From Ignavibacteria bacterium (lineage in GTDB: Bacteria; Bacteroidota; Ignavibacteria; Kapaibacteriales; UBA4661), in assembly GCA_013298375.1 (NCBI GenBank), contig JAAFHM010000371.1, forward strand, positions 1 through 5,167: DNA of 5,167 nucleotides, in the 5' to 3' direction. Of this stretch, positions 1 to 5,167 are shown piece by piece. The notes under the pieces were generated by a model. The model did not search any database, had not been told where the DNA came from, and was given only the letters and a program-made list of their open reading frames with translations. The translations under genes and the position numbers were made by a program. Positions within the stretch are counted from its first letter, which is position 1, and each line of letters opens with the position of its first letter.

Positions 1-897
1 AAATTGCTGCTTGCGAGTGCGGCTGAGTTTGAGGCGGGTGTTATTGCGGAGAACGACGATACCGTCGCCGTGGGTCTGGGTTTCAATAGATTTAACAGCG
101 CGGAGATTGACGATTGCCGAGCGGTGAATACGGCGAAAATAACGAGGATTTAAGCGCTCTTCAAGGTTACTCATGGTCTCGCGCATGAGGTACGATTTTG
201 TGCTGGTGTGAATCTGCACGTAATAACTTTCTGCTTCAATCCAATCAATATCATCAACCGCCACAACGATAGTACGGTTACGGCTTTGCAGGGTGAGGCG
301 TTCCAAAAATTGCTGTGGGGTGTTTGGTGTGGGTTGTTGAACAAGGTTTTGTACGGCATAGAGAGGGTTTTCCTCCAAAAAACGCATGAGACGGGCTTGT
401 TCGTCTTCATTGAGCGAATGATTGAGCGGAGGACCGCTCGGTTGAAGATTGCTTGGCGGAATATTATTTGAAGACGCTTGCAATTGCGCTCGGAGCGCCT
501 CGCGTTCAGCGAATCGCGTTATCCCTCGCTCCAATGCCTGACGAAATCGTTCATCATCAAAGGGTTTCAAAATATAATCAACCGCGCTTGCTTCAAATGC
601 TCGGAGGGCGTAACGATCGAATGCTGTTACAAAAATTGTTATCGGCGCAAGGGTTTCTGCGTCTTGCGGAGGATTTTGCGCTATCGTGCGCTCCAGTACT
701 TGCAATACGTCAAACCCCGACATTTCCGGCATTTGAATATCCAAAAAGACCATATCGATTTTGCCTTCAAGTAAGATTTGAAGAGCCTCGCGTCCATGTT
801 GTGCTTCTTGAATATCGGTTGTATGAGTGGAGGATTCGAGCAGAAGGCGAATGCTCCTGCGGGCAAGTTCTTCGTCGTCAACAATGAGAATACGCAT
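1..897 (-). CDS. LytTR-family DNA-binding response regulator (3' end cut by window edge)
   Basis: This is the output half of a two-component system: a receiver domain controlling a LytTR DNA-binding domain, acting in the cytoplasm as a transcription factor. The reading frame is open for 299 codons from the ATG at 897 to base 1, so only the last few residues are missing. The receiver spans about residues 1-122, with acidic pocket D7/D8 in 'ILIVDDEELARR', phosphoacceptor D53 in 'FLDIQMPEMSGFDVL', T91 in 'FVTAFDRYA' and K111 in 'DYILKPFDDERF'. An unusually long linker rich in Q, P and N (about 126-200) follows. The LytTR domain starts near 205, with 'VDDIDWIEAESYYVQIHT', 'LEERLNPRYFRRIHRSAIVNL' and 'LRNNTRLKLSRTRKQQF' as typical LytTR blocks. 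The start is clear: the receiver begins immediately and a GAAAGGA Shine-Dalgarno sits nine bases upstream. The partner kinase lies just upstream on the same strand. Target genes are unknown. Confidence 0.95.
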   Translation of the reverse strand, partial: MRILIVDDEELARRSIRLLLESSTHTTDIQEAQHGREALQILLEGKIDMVFLDIQMPEMSGFDVLQVLERTIAQNPPQDAETLAPITIFVTAFDRYALRAFEASAVDYILKPFDDERFRQALERGITRFAEREALRAQLQASSNNIPPSNLQPSGPPLNHSLNEDEQARLMRFLEENPLYAVQNLVQQPTPNTPQQFLERLTLQSRNRTIVVAVDDIDWIEAESYYVQIHTSTKSYLMRETMSNLEERLNPRYFRRIHRSAIVNLRAVKSIETQTHGDGIVVLRNNTRLKLSRTRKQQF

Positions 898-906
898 GGT
901 TTTGTG

Positions 907-913
907 TCCTTTC
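907..913 (-). promoter_or_regulatory. Ribosome binding site of the response regulator
   Basis: On the minus strand the sequence GAAAGGA lies nine bases before the ATG at 897. It supports that start and shows that the regulator has its own translation signal rather than depending on coupling to the kinase 120 bases upstream. Confidence 0.6.
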
Positions 914-933
914 ATGGAAATTGTTGTCGAACA

Positions 934-1005
934 GGAGTGCGAATGCAGTTCGCGCCTTCTTCTTTTTCGTTTGTTTCTAATTTTTGCGAACTACGTTCGC
1001 ACTCC
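934..1005. repeat. REP-like inverted repeat between kinase and regulator genes
   Basis: Two 20-base arms, GGAGTGCGAATGCAGTTCGC at 934-953 and GCGAACTACGTTCGCACTCC at 986-1005, are reverse complements at 18 of 20 positions and are separated by a 32-base pyrimidine/T-rich spacer. Each arm also has a smaller internal dyad (GCGAAC-TAC-GTTCGC on the right, GCGAA-TGCAG-TTCGC on the left). The nested symmetry resembles REP/BIME or small MITE-type intergenic repeats. In the transcript running from kinase to regulator it would fold into a stable stem-loop ending about 20 bases before the regulator's ribosome binding site. It could act in mRNA processing, differential stability or partial attenuation. 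No T-run directly follows the stem, so a simple intrinsic terminator is unlikely. Confidence 0.75.
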
Positions 1006-1017
1006 AATTCATCAGAT

Positions 1018-2103
1018 TTATCGCTCCAACGGCAGTTCTACTCTCGCCCTAGCGCCATTCGGCAAGCGCGGAGTGAGGGAAAATGCGGCGTTGTCGCCAT
1101 AAAGAAACTGCAAGCGCGAAACGATATTTCGCAAACCCACACCGGATGCAGTCTGCGTGAGCGGGCTACCGTGCAGCCCCGCACCGTCGTCTTCAACGTC
1201 AAGAACAAGTTTTGGCGCGTTACCCGGCTCCACGTGAGCGCTAATCCGCAAGGAAGTCGAGCCGATGCGTCCGCTTAGGCCGTGTTTGATGGCATTTTCG
1301 ACCAAGGGCTGCATAATGAACGTTGGAACAAGTGCCGATGTTGTCTCTGGCGCAATTTCCCATTCGACGCGGAGATTCTCACCGAAACGAATTTGCTCAA
1401 TCGCAATATATTTGCGCAAAAACAGCAATTCATCGTCGAGTGGAATGCAGTCGTCGCGGCTGTCGTCGAGAGCAGAGCGCAAAAGATCACTCAGTTGAGC
1501 AATGGCGCGTACTGCCTCTTGGGTGCGGACTTCACGGACGAGTGTTGCAACGGAATTGAGTGCGTTAAAGAGAAAATGCGGGTGCATTTGCATTTTGAGG
1601 GCAGAAAATTCTGCTTGCAAAAGTTGGTTTTCCAAGTGCGCCGTGCGCATTTCGCGTTCATGCGCCCGGCGCGCGAGTCGGAGCGCTGTTGCCGGAAAAA
1701 CAATCATTCCATAGACCAGAACATCAAATGCCGCCAAAACAACCTGACTAAATCGGAGCATGGATGCGGGTATAAGCTGTTCGCTATACGCGGCGGCGTA
1801 GTGCTGCCACGCAACCATCGCCGAGCCATGGAGAAGGCAGACCACGATACAGGACAGGATATGCACAGGGATACTTTTGCCGAGCCGTGAGCGTTCAAGC
1901 GGAAACGTGCGTATGACCGCTAAAATTGCAAAGGTGAGTGGTATCCACAACAGCCACAAAACACTTTGCCGAAGAGCAATAATCGGAAAAGGTGTTGCGG
2001 AAGCCGCCGGAAGGTTATCGTACACTTGCTGCACTGAAGCGATTGCCAAAATGCTCCAAAAGCCGATGATCCCTAGCGCGGTGAAGATTCGTTTTTTTAC
2101 CAT
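1018..2103 (-). CDS. LytS/YesM-type sensor histidine kinase, four-TM membrane protein
   Basis: A 361-residue membrane histidine kinase, predicted to autophosphorylate and pass phosphate to the LytTR regulator encoded downstream. The N-terminal part has four hydrophobic stretches at about residues 7-24, 45-65, 80-100 and 118-142, with only short loops and no recognisable extracellular sensor domain, so any signal is probably sensed in or at the membrane. A short coiled-coil-like linker (145-168) leads into the His_kinase domain: 'LKMQMHPHFLFNALNSV' with H176 of PHFLFN as the expected phosphoacceptor. The ATPase part has the N box 'QPLVENAIKHGL' (265-276, N270), the G1 box 'VEDDGAGL' (303-310) and the G2 box 'GVGLRNIVSRLQFLYG' (321-336). 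Length and order are normal for the family. Its ATG lies three bases after the desaturase stop with an AAAGG ribosome binding site inside the end of that gene, indicating co-transcription. The ligand is unknown. Confidence 0.95.
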   Translation of the reverse strand: MVKKRIFTALGIIGFWSILAIASVQQVYDNLPAASATPFPIIALRQSVLWLLWIPLTFAILAVIRTFPLERSRLGKSIPVHILSCIVVCLLHGSAMVAWQHYAAAYSEQLIPASMLRFSQVVLAAFDVLVYGMIVFPATALRLARRAHEREMRTAHLENQLLQAEFSALKMQMHPHFLFNALNSVATLVREVRTQEAVRAIAQLSDLLRSALDDSRDDCIPLDDELLFLRKYIAIEQIRFGENLRVEWEIAPETTSALVPTFIMQPLVENAIKHGLSGRIGSTSLRISAHVEPGNAPKLVLDVEDDGAGLHGSPLTQTASGVGLRNIVSRLQFLYGDNAAFSLTPRLPNGARARVELPLER

Positions 2104-2106
2104 GTT

Positions 2107-2880
2107 TCAACCTTTGTAGTGCATTTTCCCTCGAACATAATCAGCAAAACCGTGAAAGACAAGTTTAAACGGATTGTGTCCTTGAAAGCCGCTTGTGATG
2201 CCGTATTGCGGCTTTTCTTCTTCTTCGATATACGTCCCAAAGATTCTGTCCCAGAGCATAAAAACACCACCGTAGTTTTTATCAATGTACTGCTCGTTTG
2301 TCGCATGGTGAACGCGATGCGCCGATGGGGTATTGAAAATGCCTTCCAAAAAACCAAGTTTACCAACGACTTCGGTATGGAGAAAAAACTGGTACAACAG
2401 CCCCAAACCAATGCTTGCGGCAACAAATTTTGGCGGGAAACCAATGATGATAAGCGGTAGGTAGAAAAATACGCCAAAAATCCCACTAAGCCAGTTCAGG
2501 CGGTAGCTCGTCGTCAGGTTCATCCACGGACTGGAATGATGGACAACGTGAAACGTCCAAAAGAAGCGGGTTGTGTGCATGATGCGATGATGCCAGTAGT
2601 AAACGCAATCAGTCGCAATAAAACAGCACGCAAAAACCCACGGCATCTCCGGCAACGGAAACAACGCAAGTGAAAACGCCATATTCGACCAATACAGTTG
2701 ATACCCGAAAAGCGCTACTTTAGAAACCTGAAACCCCAGCAAAATGGCGATGTTGGCAAAGGTTTCTTTGGTATTATAGGCACGTTTGTGTTTGCGCCAA
2801 CTCCAGAGCATTTCAAGAGCAACACAAAGGCTCAGAACGCCGATGATTCCAAGTGCGACGGAATGAGGCAGGGAGAGCAT
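2107..2880 (-). CDS. Fatty acid hydroxylase / sterol desaturase family membrane protein
   Basis: A 257-residue integral membrane di-iron oxygenase of the fatty acid hydroxylase superfamily, whose members use O2 to hydroxylate or desaturate lipid substrates (sterols, fatty acids, ether lipids, carotenoids). The histidine clusters that bind the di-iron centre are all present: HRIMH (H98, H102) in 'DCVYYWHHRIMHTTRFFW', HVVHH (H111, H114, H115), a lone H168 in 'FFLHTEVVG', and HRVHH (H188, H191, H192), followed by the conserved 'NYGGVFMLWDRIFGTY'. Hydrophobic segments flank them at about 6-26, 42-75, 80-96 and 132-166. The start chosen is the ATG at 2880, which has a well-placed GGAG seven bases upstream and gives a hydrophobic N-terminus. 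A longer form from a GTG at 2946 lacks a good ribosome binding site. It is the first gene of the probable operon with the two-component system. The substrate cannot be told from sequence; sterol specificity is only the family name. Confidence 0.93.
   Translation of the reverse strand: MLSLPHSVALGIIGVLSLCVALEMLWSWRKHKRAYNTKETFANIAILLGFQVSKVALFGYQLYWSNMAFSLALFPLPEMPWVFACCFIATDCVYYWHHRIMHTTRFFWTFHVVHHSSPWMNLTTSYRLNWLSGIFGVFFYLPLIIIGFPPKFVAASIGLGLLYQFFLHTEVVGKLGFLEGIFNTPSAHRVHHATNEQYIDKNYGGVFMLWDRIFGTYIEEEEKPQYGITSGFQGHNPFKLVFHGFADYVRGKMHYKG
2111..2115 (-). promoter_or_regulatory. Ribosome binding site of the histidine kinase, inside the desaturase 3' end
   Basis: On the minus strand AAAGG lies seven bases before the kinase ATG at 2103 and overlaps the last sense codons of the desaturase, whose TGA is at 2109-2107. 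The arrangement favours translational coupling of the two genes. Confidence 0.65.
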
Positions 2881-2887
2881 AGTTTTT

Positions 2888-2891
2888 CTCC
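2888..2891 (-). promoter_or_regulatory. Ribosome binding site deciding the desaturase start
   Basis: GGAG (within TTTGGAGAAAAACT) lies seven bases before the ATG at 2880. It is the best-placed Shine-Dalgarno for this gene and supports the 257-residue form over the upstream GTG at 2946. Confidence 0.6.
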
Positions 2892-2929
2892 AAAGCGTAA
2901 AAAAGGTGAAATATTCGGCAACAAAAGCC

Positions 2930-2970
2930 ACAAGCCTTCTTGCCACCTCAATCTACGGAACAAGCCTTGT
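2930..2970. repeat. Repeated 9-mer ACAAGCCTT with a short dyad, possible operator
   Basis: ACAAGCCTT occurs at 2930-2938 and again at 2960-2968, exactly 30 bases (about three helical turns) apart, some 50 and 80 bases before the desaturase ATG. The second copy extends to ACAAG-C-CTTGT (2960-2970), a perfect dyad around one central base; the first copy is an imperfect version. Helical phasing and position fit a regulator binding site. The spacing differs from the roughly 21-22 base repeat period typical of LytTR sites, and a chance repeat of this length cannot be excluded. Confidence 0.3.
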
Positions 2971-3139
2971 GAATGATACAGCATTGCAACGAAGCGGACG
3001 GAACGTGCAGCCAAATGGTCTTGCGTGCGATGCCCTTGAACGTATTCAGCAATGTTGATATGGCTGAATGAGAGAAATTTCCGTAATTTGCTGCCGAACA
3101 CCAGTTACGACTTTTTTTTCATCATTAACCGTATTCCGT

Positions 3140-4981
3140 ATGAAGCTCTTGTTTCGCCTCGTTGTTGTTTCCGTCTTTCTGTTTTCAAGCGCCTTCGTGC
3201 AGTTTCTCTCCGCACAGACCGCGCCATTCACCACCGCAACCTTCCGAACCATCCGCGAAGCCCGTCAACAGCCGCTAGGGGCGGTCTTGTACGTGGCAGG
3301 CCGCGTCACGGTAGCAAATGAGTTTGGCGGACCGTCGTATATGCAAGACGGCACCGGCGGTATCGCTGTTTTTGGCAATCCCTTCAGTCGAGGCATTGCG
3401 CTCGGCGATTCGGTGGAAGTGAGTGGTCCTTACACGGAGTTTCAGGCAACAACAGGCGTTGCAGGAAGCGGTCTTGGGCAAATTTCCAGCACGGCAACCT
3501 CGCAACTGAGTTGGCGGATTATTCCGGCAGCCCGCATCATCCCGATTGCTCGTGAAGTTGCTTTAGGAGAATTGGTCGGCGCAAGTGGTGAAGCGCTTGA
3601 AGGGCAGTTTGTTCGTGTTTCCGGTGTACGCTTTAGCGATACAACATCGTTTCGCAGCGCTACGAACTATGTGGTCAGTGATGGCTCGACAACCGCGCAG
3701 GTGCGCGTGAGTGCCGGAATTAATCTCATCAATCAACGCATTCCGCGCACTGCGCTCTCTATTGTTGGCATATTAGGGCAGTTTCGTGGAACATACCAAA
3801 TTACGCCACGCTCGGCATCTGATCTTGGTATTGCGCTATCTGTTAATCCGGCGGATACCGTTGCAAAGGCGCGAACACTCGACGTAACCACGTGGAATTT
3901 GAAGTGGTTCGGTCGCCCGTTTGATAACGACGGCGTTACGAGGCTTGGTCCTGCGGACTCGCTGCTGCAATTCCGCAACGTCATTCGTACTCTCGACAGT
4001 ATTGATGCTGATGTTTACGCCCTTCAGGAAGTATCCAATAATGCGCTGTTTTTACGGATACTCGATTCGCTGCCACGCTATGGAGCGGTAATTGCTGGCT
4101 TTGCGCCGCCGCAACCGCAATTTGTTCCGCAGCGCACGGCGTATTTATTTAAGCGCTCAGTCATTGATACGGTGCGGTCGGAAATGGTTCTTACGGGGAC
4201 GCAATTCGCCGCAGGGCGCTTCCCGCTTCGGTTGGAGTTCGATGCAACGGTGCAGGGCGTAAAACGGCGCTTTCACACCTTTGTCATTCACGCTAAAGCT
4301 GGCTCAACACAGCGCGATTACGACCTTCGCACCAGCGATGCTCGGCTTCTCTATGATTTTTTGAATAGTAATTATCCGACGCAAAATGTGATTCTTGCGG
4401 GAGATTTTAACGACAGCCCGACGGTATCAATTTTCCAAAATCTGCCATCACCATATCTGCCTTTTGTGCAAGATTCCGTGCGCTATACCGTAACTACTAC
4501 TGTGCTGGCACAGCAAGGTTTGTCCTCGTTTAATAGCGGTGGCATGATTGATAATATCGTCGTGAGCAACGAACTGGCACGAAGCGTCTTGCAGGGCGGG
4601 GTGCAGATAGAATCACCGTTTGTCTATATTCCCGGATACGTCAATACGACCACCGACCACTTTCCTGTCACGGCGCGATTATTACTTGACCGCATTACGA
4701 GTGTTCAGATACCCACAAATACTCCATCAACACTCAATCTTGCTCCAAATCCGGCAACAGCACTAGCAACAGTGCGCTTTGTGCCGGAAGCAAGCGGTGA
4801 AGCACTTTTGACGGTACACGATGTTTTGGGACGGGCAGTGTGGTCGGCAGCAATAGATGTTCGTCGTGGTGAGGAGTTTACACAGACCTTGAGTGTGGAG
4901 AGTTTCGCACGAGGGCTGTATGTTTGCCGTGTCCGTGAACAAAACGGAGCTTTGCAAAGCTCCGTGCTAGTGGTACGGTAG
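3140..4981 (+). CDS. Secreted endonuclease/exonuclease/phosphatase family nuclease with OB-fold modules and T9SS sorting domain
   Basis: A 613-residue exported protein, probably an extracellular or surface-bound DNase/phosphodiesterase. Residues 1-25 form a Sec signal peptide (MKLLFR, then a hydrophobic core, then FLSA|QT), which fixes the start at 3140; an in-frame ATG at 3068 would bury it. Two OB-fold-like modules follow: about 46-135 ('VAGRVTVANEFGGPSYMQDG...GDSVEVSG') and 155-230 ('GQFVRVSGVRF...YVVSDGSTTAQVRV...SIVGILGQFRGTYQITPRS'). The EEP domain (about 245-516) keeps its metal and catalytic motifs: 'TWNLKWFG' (N253), 'ALQEVSN' (E297), 'FVIHAKAG' (H384), 'LAGDFNDSP' (D422, N424), 'GMIDNIVVSN' (D471) and 'TTDHFPV' (D506, H507). 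The C-terminus (about 532-613) is a type A T9SS sorting domain with 'LNLAPNPATA', 'VHDVLGRAV', 'ARGLYVCRV' and 'SSVLVVR'. It stands alone on its strand; nutrient or phosphate scavenging from DNA, or biofilm DNA turnover, are plausible roles but inferred. Confidence 0.93.
   Translation: MKLLFRLVVVSVFLFSSAFVQFLSAQTAPFTTATFRTIREARQQPLGAVLYVAGRVTVANEFGGPSYMQDGTGGIAVFGNPFSRGIALGDSVEVSGPYTEFQATTGVAGSGLGQISSTATSQLSWRIIPAARIIPIAREVALGELVGASGEALEGQFVRVSGVRFSDTTSFRSATNYVVSDGSTTAQVRVSAGINLINQRIPRTALSIVGILGQFRGTYQITPRSASDLGIALSVNPADTVAKARTLDVTTWNLKWFGRPFDNDGVTRLGPADSLLQFRNVIRTLDSIDADVYALQEVSNNALFLRILDSLPRYGAVIAGFAPPQPQFVPQRTAYLFKRSVIDTVRSEMVLTGTQFAAGRFPLRLEFDATVQGVKRRFHTFVIHAKAGSTQRDYDLRTSDARLLYDFLNSNYPTQNVILAGDFNDSPTVSIFQNLPSPYLPFVQDSVRYTVTTTVLAQQGLSSFNSGGMIDNIVVSNELARSVLQGGVQIESPFVYIPGYVNTTTDHFPVTARLLLDRITSVQIPTNTPSTLNLAPNPATALATVRFVPEASGEALLTVHDVLGRAVWSAAIDVRRGEEFTQTLSVESFARGLYVCRVREQNGALQSSVLVVR
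4944..4965. repeat. Perfect 22-bp palindrome inside the 3' end of the nuclease gene
   Basis: The half-site ACGGAGCTTTG is followed at once by its exact reverse complement CAAAGCTCCGT. As RNA it could form a nine-pair stem with a TGCA loop. It lies in the codons for about residues 602-609 of the sorting domain, 13 bases before the stop codon. No T-run follows, so it is not a standard terminator. It may be a dispersed palindromic repeat carried within the gene, a 3'-end mRNA protection hairpin, or a protein-binding site. Confidence 0.85.
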
Positions 4982-5004
4982 TGCATTGTTTCATTGAAAA
5001 ATAC

Positions 5005-5063
5005 TGCTTCGACAAGCTCAGGGTGAATACCGCATCAAACCTCATGTTGAGCCTGTCGAAGCA
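5005..5063. repeat. Inverted repeat with TGCTTCGACA(A/G)GCTCA arms after the nuclease gene
   Basis: TGCTTCGACAAGCTCA at 5005-5020 pairs with TGAGCCTGTCGAAGCA at 5048-5063 at 15 of 16 positions, across a 27-base spacer. The element starts 23 bases after the nuclease stop. From memory, motifs built on TTCGACA-GCTCA in facing pairs are frequent intergenic repeats in many bacterial genomes, so this is probably a REP/MITE-like family member. It could also protect the 3' end of the nuclease mRNA. There is no adjacent T-tract to call it an intrinsic terminator. Confidence 0.75.
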
Positions 5064-5167
5064 TCTTTGATAAATAAGCGTCCGCAACCTTACTTTCGCC
5101 CGCCCATTCGGCTAAGGAACTCTTGCGCCAGACGTTTTCACGCAAAACAACTACGCCTACTCAACAA
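5064..5167. other. Right-edge sequence with no supportable gene
   Basis: No start codon with a ribosome binding site is seen. On the plus strand one frame is open from 5078 to the edge but follows a stop and has no ATG. On the minus strand a 15-codon stretch ending in TAA at 5092-5090 reads KRLAQEFLSRMGGRK, which resembles a natural protein C-terminus but is closed upstream by a TGA at 5140-5138. This is too little to annotate. Confidence 0.4.

Larger units (their letters stand above)
2881..3139. promoter_or_regulatory. Divergent intergenic region between desaturase operon and nuclease gene
   Basis: These 259 bases separate two divergently oriented genes and must hold the promoters for both, unless transcription enters from elsewhere. 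I could not find a convincing -35/-10 pair or a clean Bacteroidota -33/-7 pair (TTTG / TAnnTTTG) on either strand. A TAATTTG at 3084-3090 on the plus strand is a weak partial match. A run of eight T at 3112-3119 lies just ahead of the nuclease start. The nuclease ATG at 3140 has no obvious Shine-Dalgarno. A repeated 9-mer and a small dyad in the desaturase-proximal part are listed separately. Confidence 0.4.

Noticed and set aside
453..887. Plus-strand open frames opposite the response regulator (including the 144-codon one)
   Set aside because: They overlap the intact REC-LytTR frame on the other strand and show no family motifs.
1282..1890. Plus-strand 202-codon open frame opposite the kinase
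   Set aside because: It is the antisense shadow of the kinase gene: no recognisable domain, Cys/Arg-rich random composition and no ribosome binding site, while the minus frame has all kinase motifs.
2881..2946. Upstream GTG start for the desaturase, adding 22 residues
   Set aside because: There is no properly spaced Shine-Dalgarno for the GTG, while the ATG at 2880 has GGAG seven bases before it and opens directly into the hydrophobic N-terminus.
3068..3139. Upstream in-frame ATG start for the nuclease
   Set aside because: It would place 24 extra residues before an otherwise typical signal peptide. The ATG at 3140 begins MKLLFR plus hydrophobic core, as expected for an exported protein.
4944..5063. 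Intrinsic terminator for the nuclease gene
   Set aside because: Both dyads lack a following T-tract on the plus strand, so they are reported as repeats rather than terminators.
4705..5087. Minus-strand open frames overlapping the nuclease 3' end and the downstream repeat
   Set aside because: They are shadows of the sorting-domain codons and of the inverted repeat, with no plausible start signal or domain.
1..5167. tRNA, rRNA, CRISPR array, transposase or phage genes
   Set aside because: No cloverleaf, conserved rRNA blocks, regularly spaced direct repeats or transposase motifs were seen on either strand.

Overview
The window looks like chromosomal DNA from a bacterium of the Bacteroidota/Chlorobiota/Kapabacteria (FCB) assemblage. 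The main clue is a secreted nuclease ending in a type IX secretion (T9SS) sorting domain of the 'NLAPNPA...DVLGRAV...RGLYVCRV...VLVVR' kind. Base composition is near 50% GC by eye. The minus-strand genes have recognisable Shine-Dalgarno sequences, which argues mildly against a classical low-GC Flavobacterium- or Bacteroides-like host. The exact lineage cannot be fixed from this sequence alone.

Layout. Three minus-strand genes fill about 1-2880 and read right to left as one likely operon. The first is a membrane fatty-acid hydroxylase/sterol desaturase family protein (2880-2107). Three bases after its stop comes a four-TM LytS/YesM-type sensor histidine kinase (2103-1018). After a 120-base gap holding a REP-like inverted repeat comes a LytTR-type response regulator (897 to beyond base 1). 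The regulator is open to the window edge and lacks only its last few residues. Kinase and regulator form a complete two-component system: phosphoacceptor His and ATP-binding boxes in the kinase, phosphoacceptor Asp in the receiver, LytTR DNA-binding domain. Sharing a transcript with the desaturase suggests a link to membrane lipid or terpenoid modification, but that is inference.

A divergent intergenic region (2881-3139) separates this operon from a plus-strand gene (3140-4981). That gene encodes a 613-residue exported protein: signal peptide, two OB-fold-like modules, an endonuclease/exonuclease/phosphatase (EEP) catalytic domain with all key residues, and a T9SS C-terminal sorting domain. 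It is probably an extracellular or cell-surface DNase/phosphodiesterase.

The 3' end of the nuclease gene is rich in dyad symmetry. A perfect 22-bp palindrome lies inside the coding sequence just before the stop, and a 16-bp-arm inverted repeat lies about 25 bases after it. The last 100 bases contain no gene that can be supported. No tRNA, rRNA, CRISPR array or transposase was seen. The region is mostly ordinary chromosome; the least explained elements are the three distinct palindromic repeats and the desaturase/two-component linkage.
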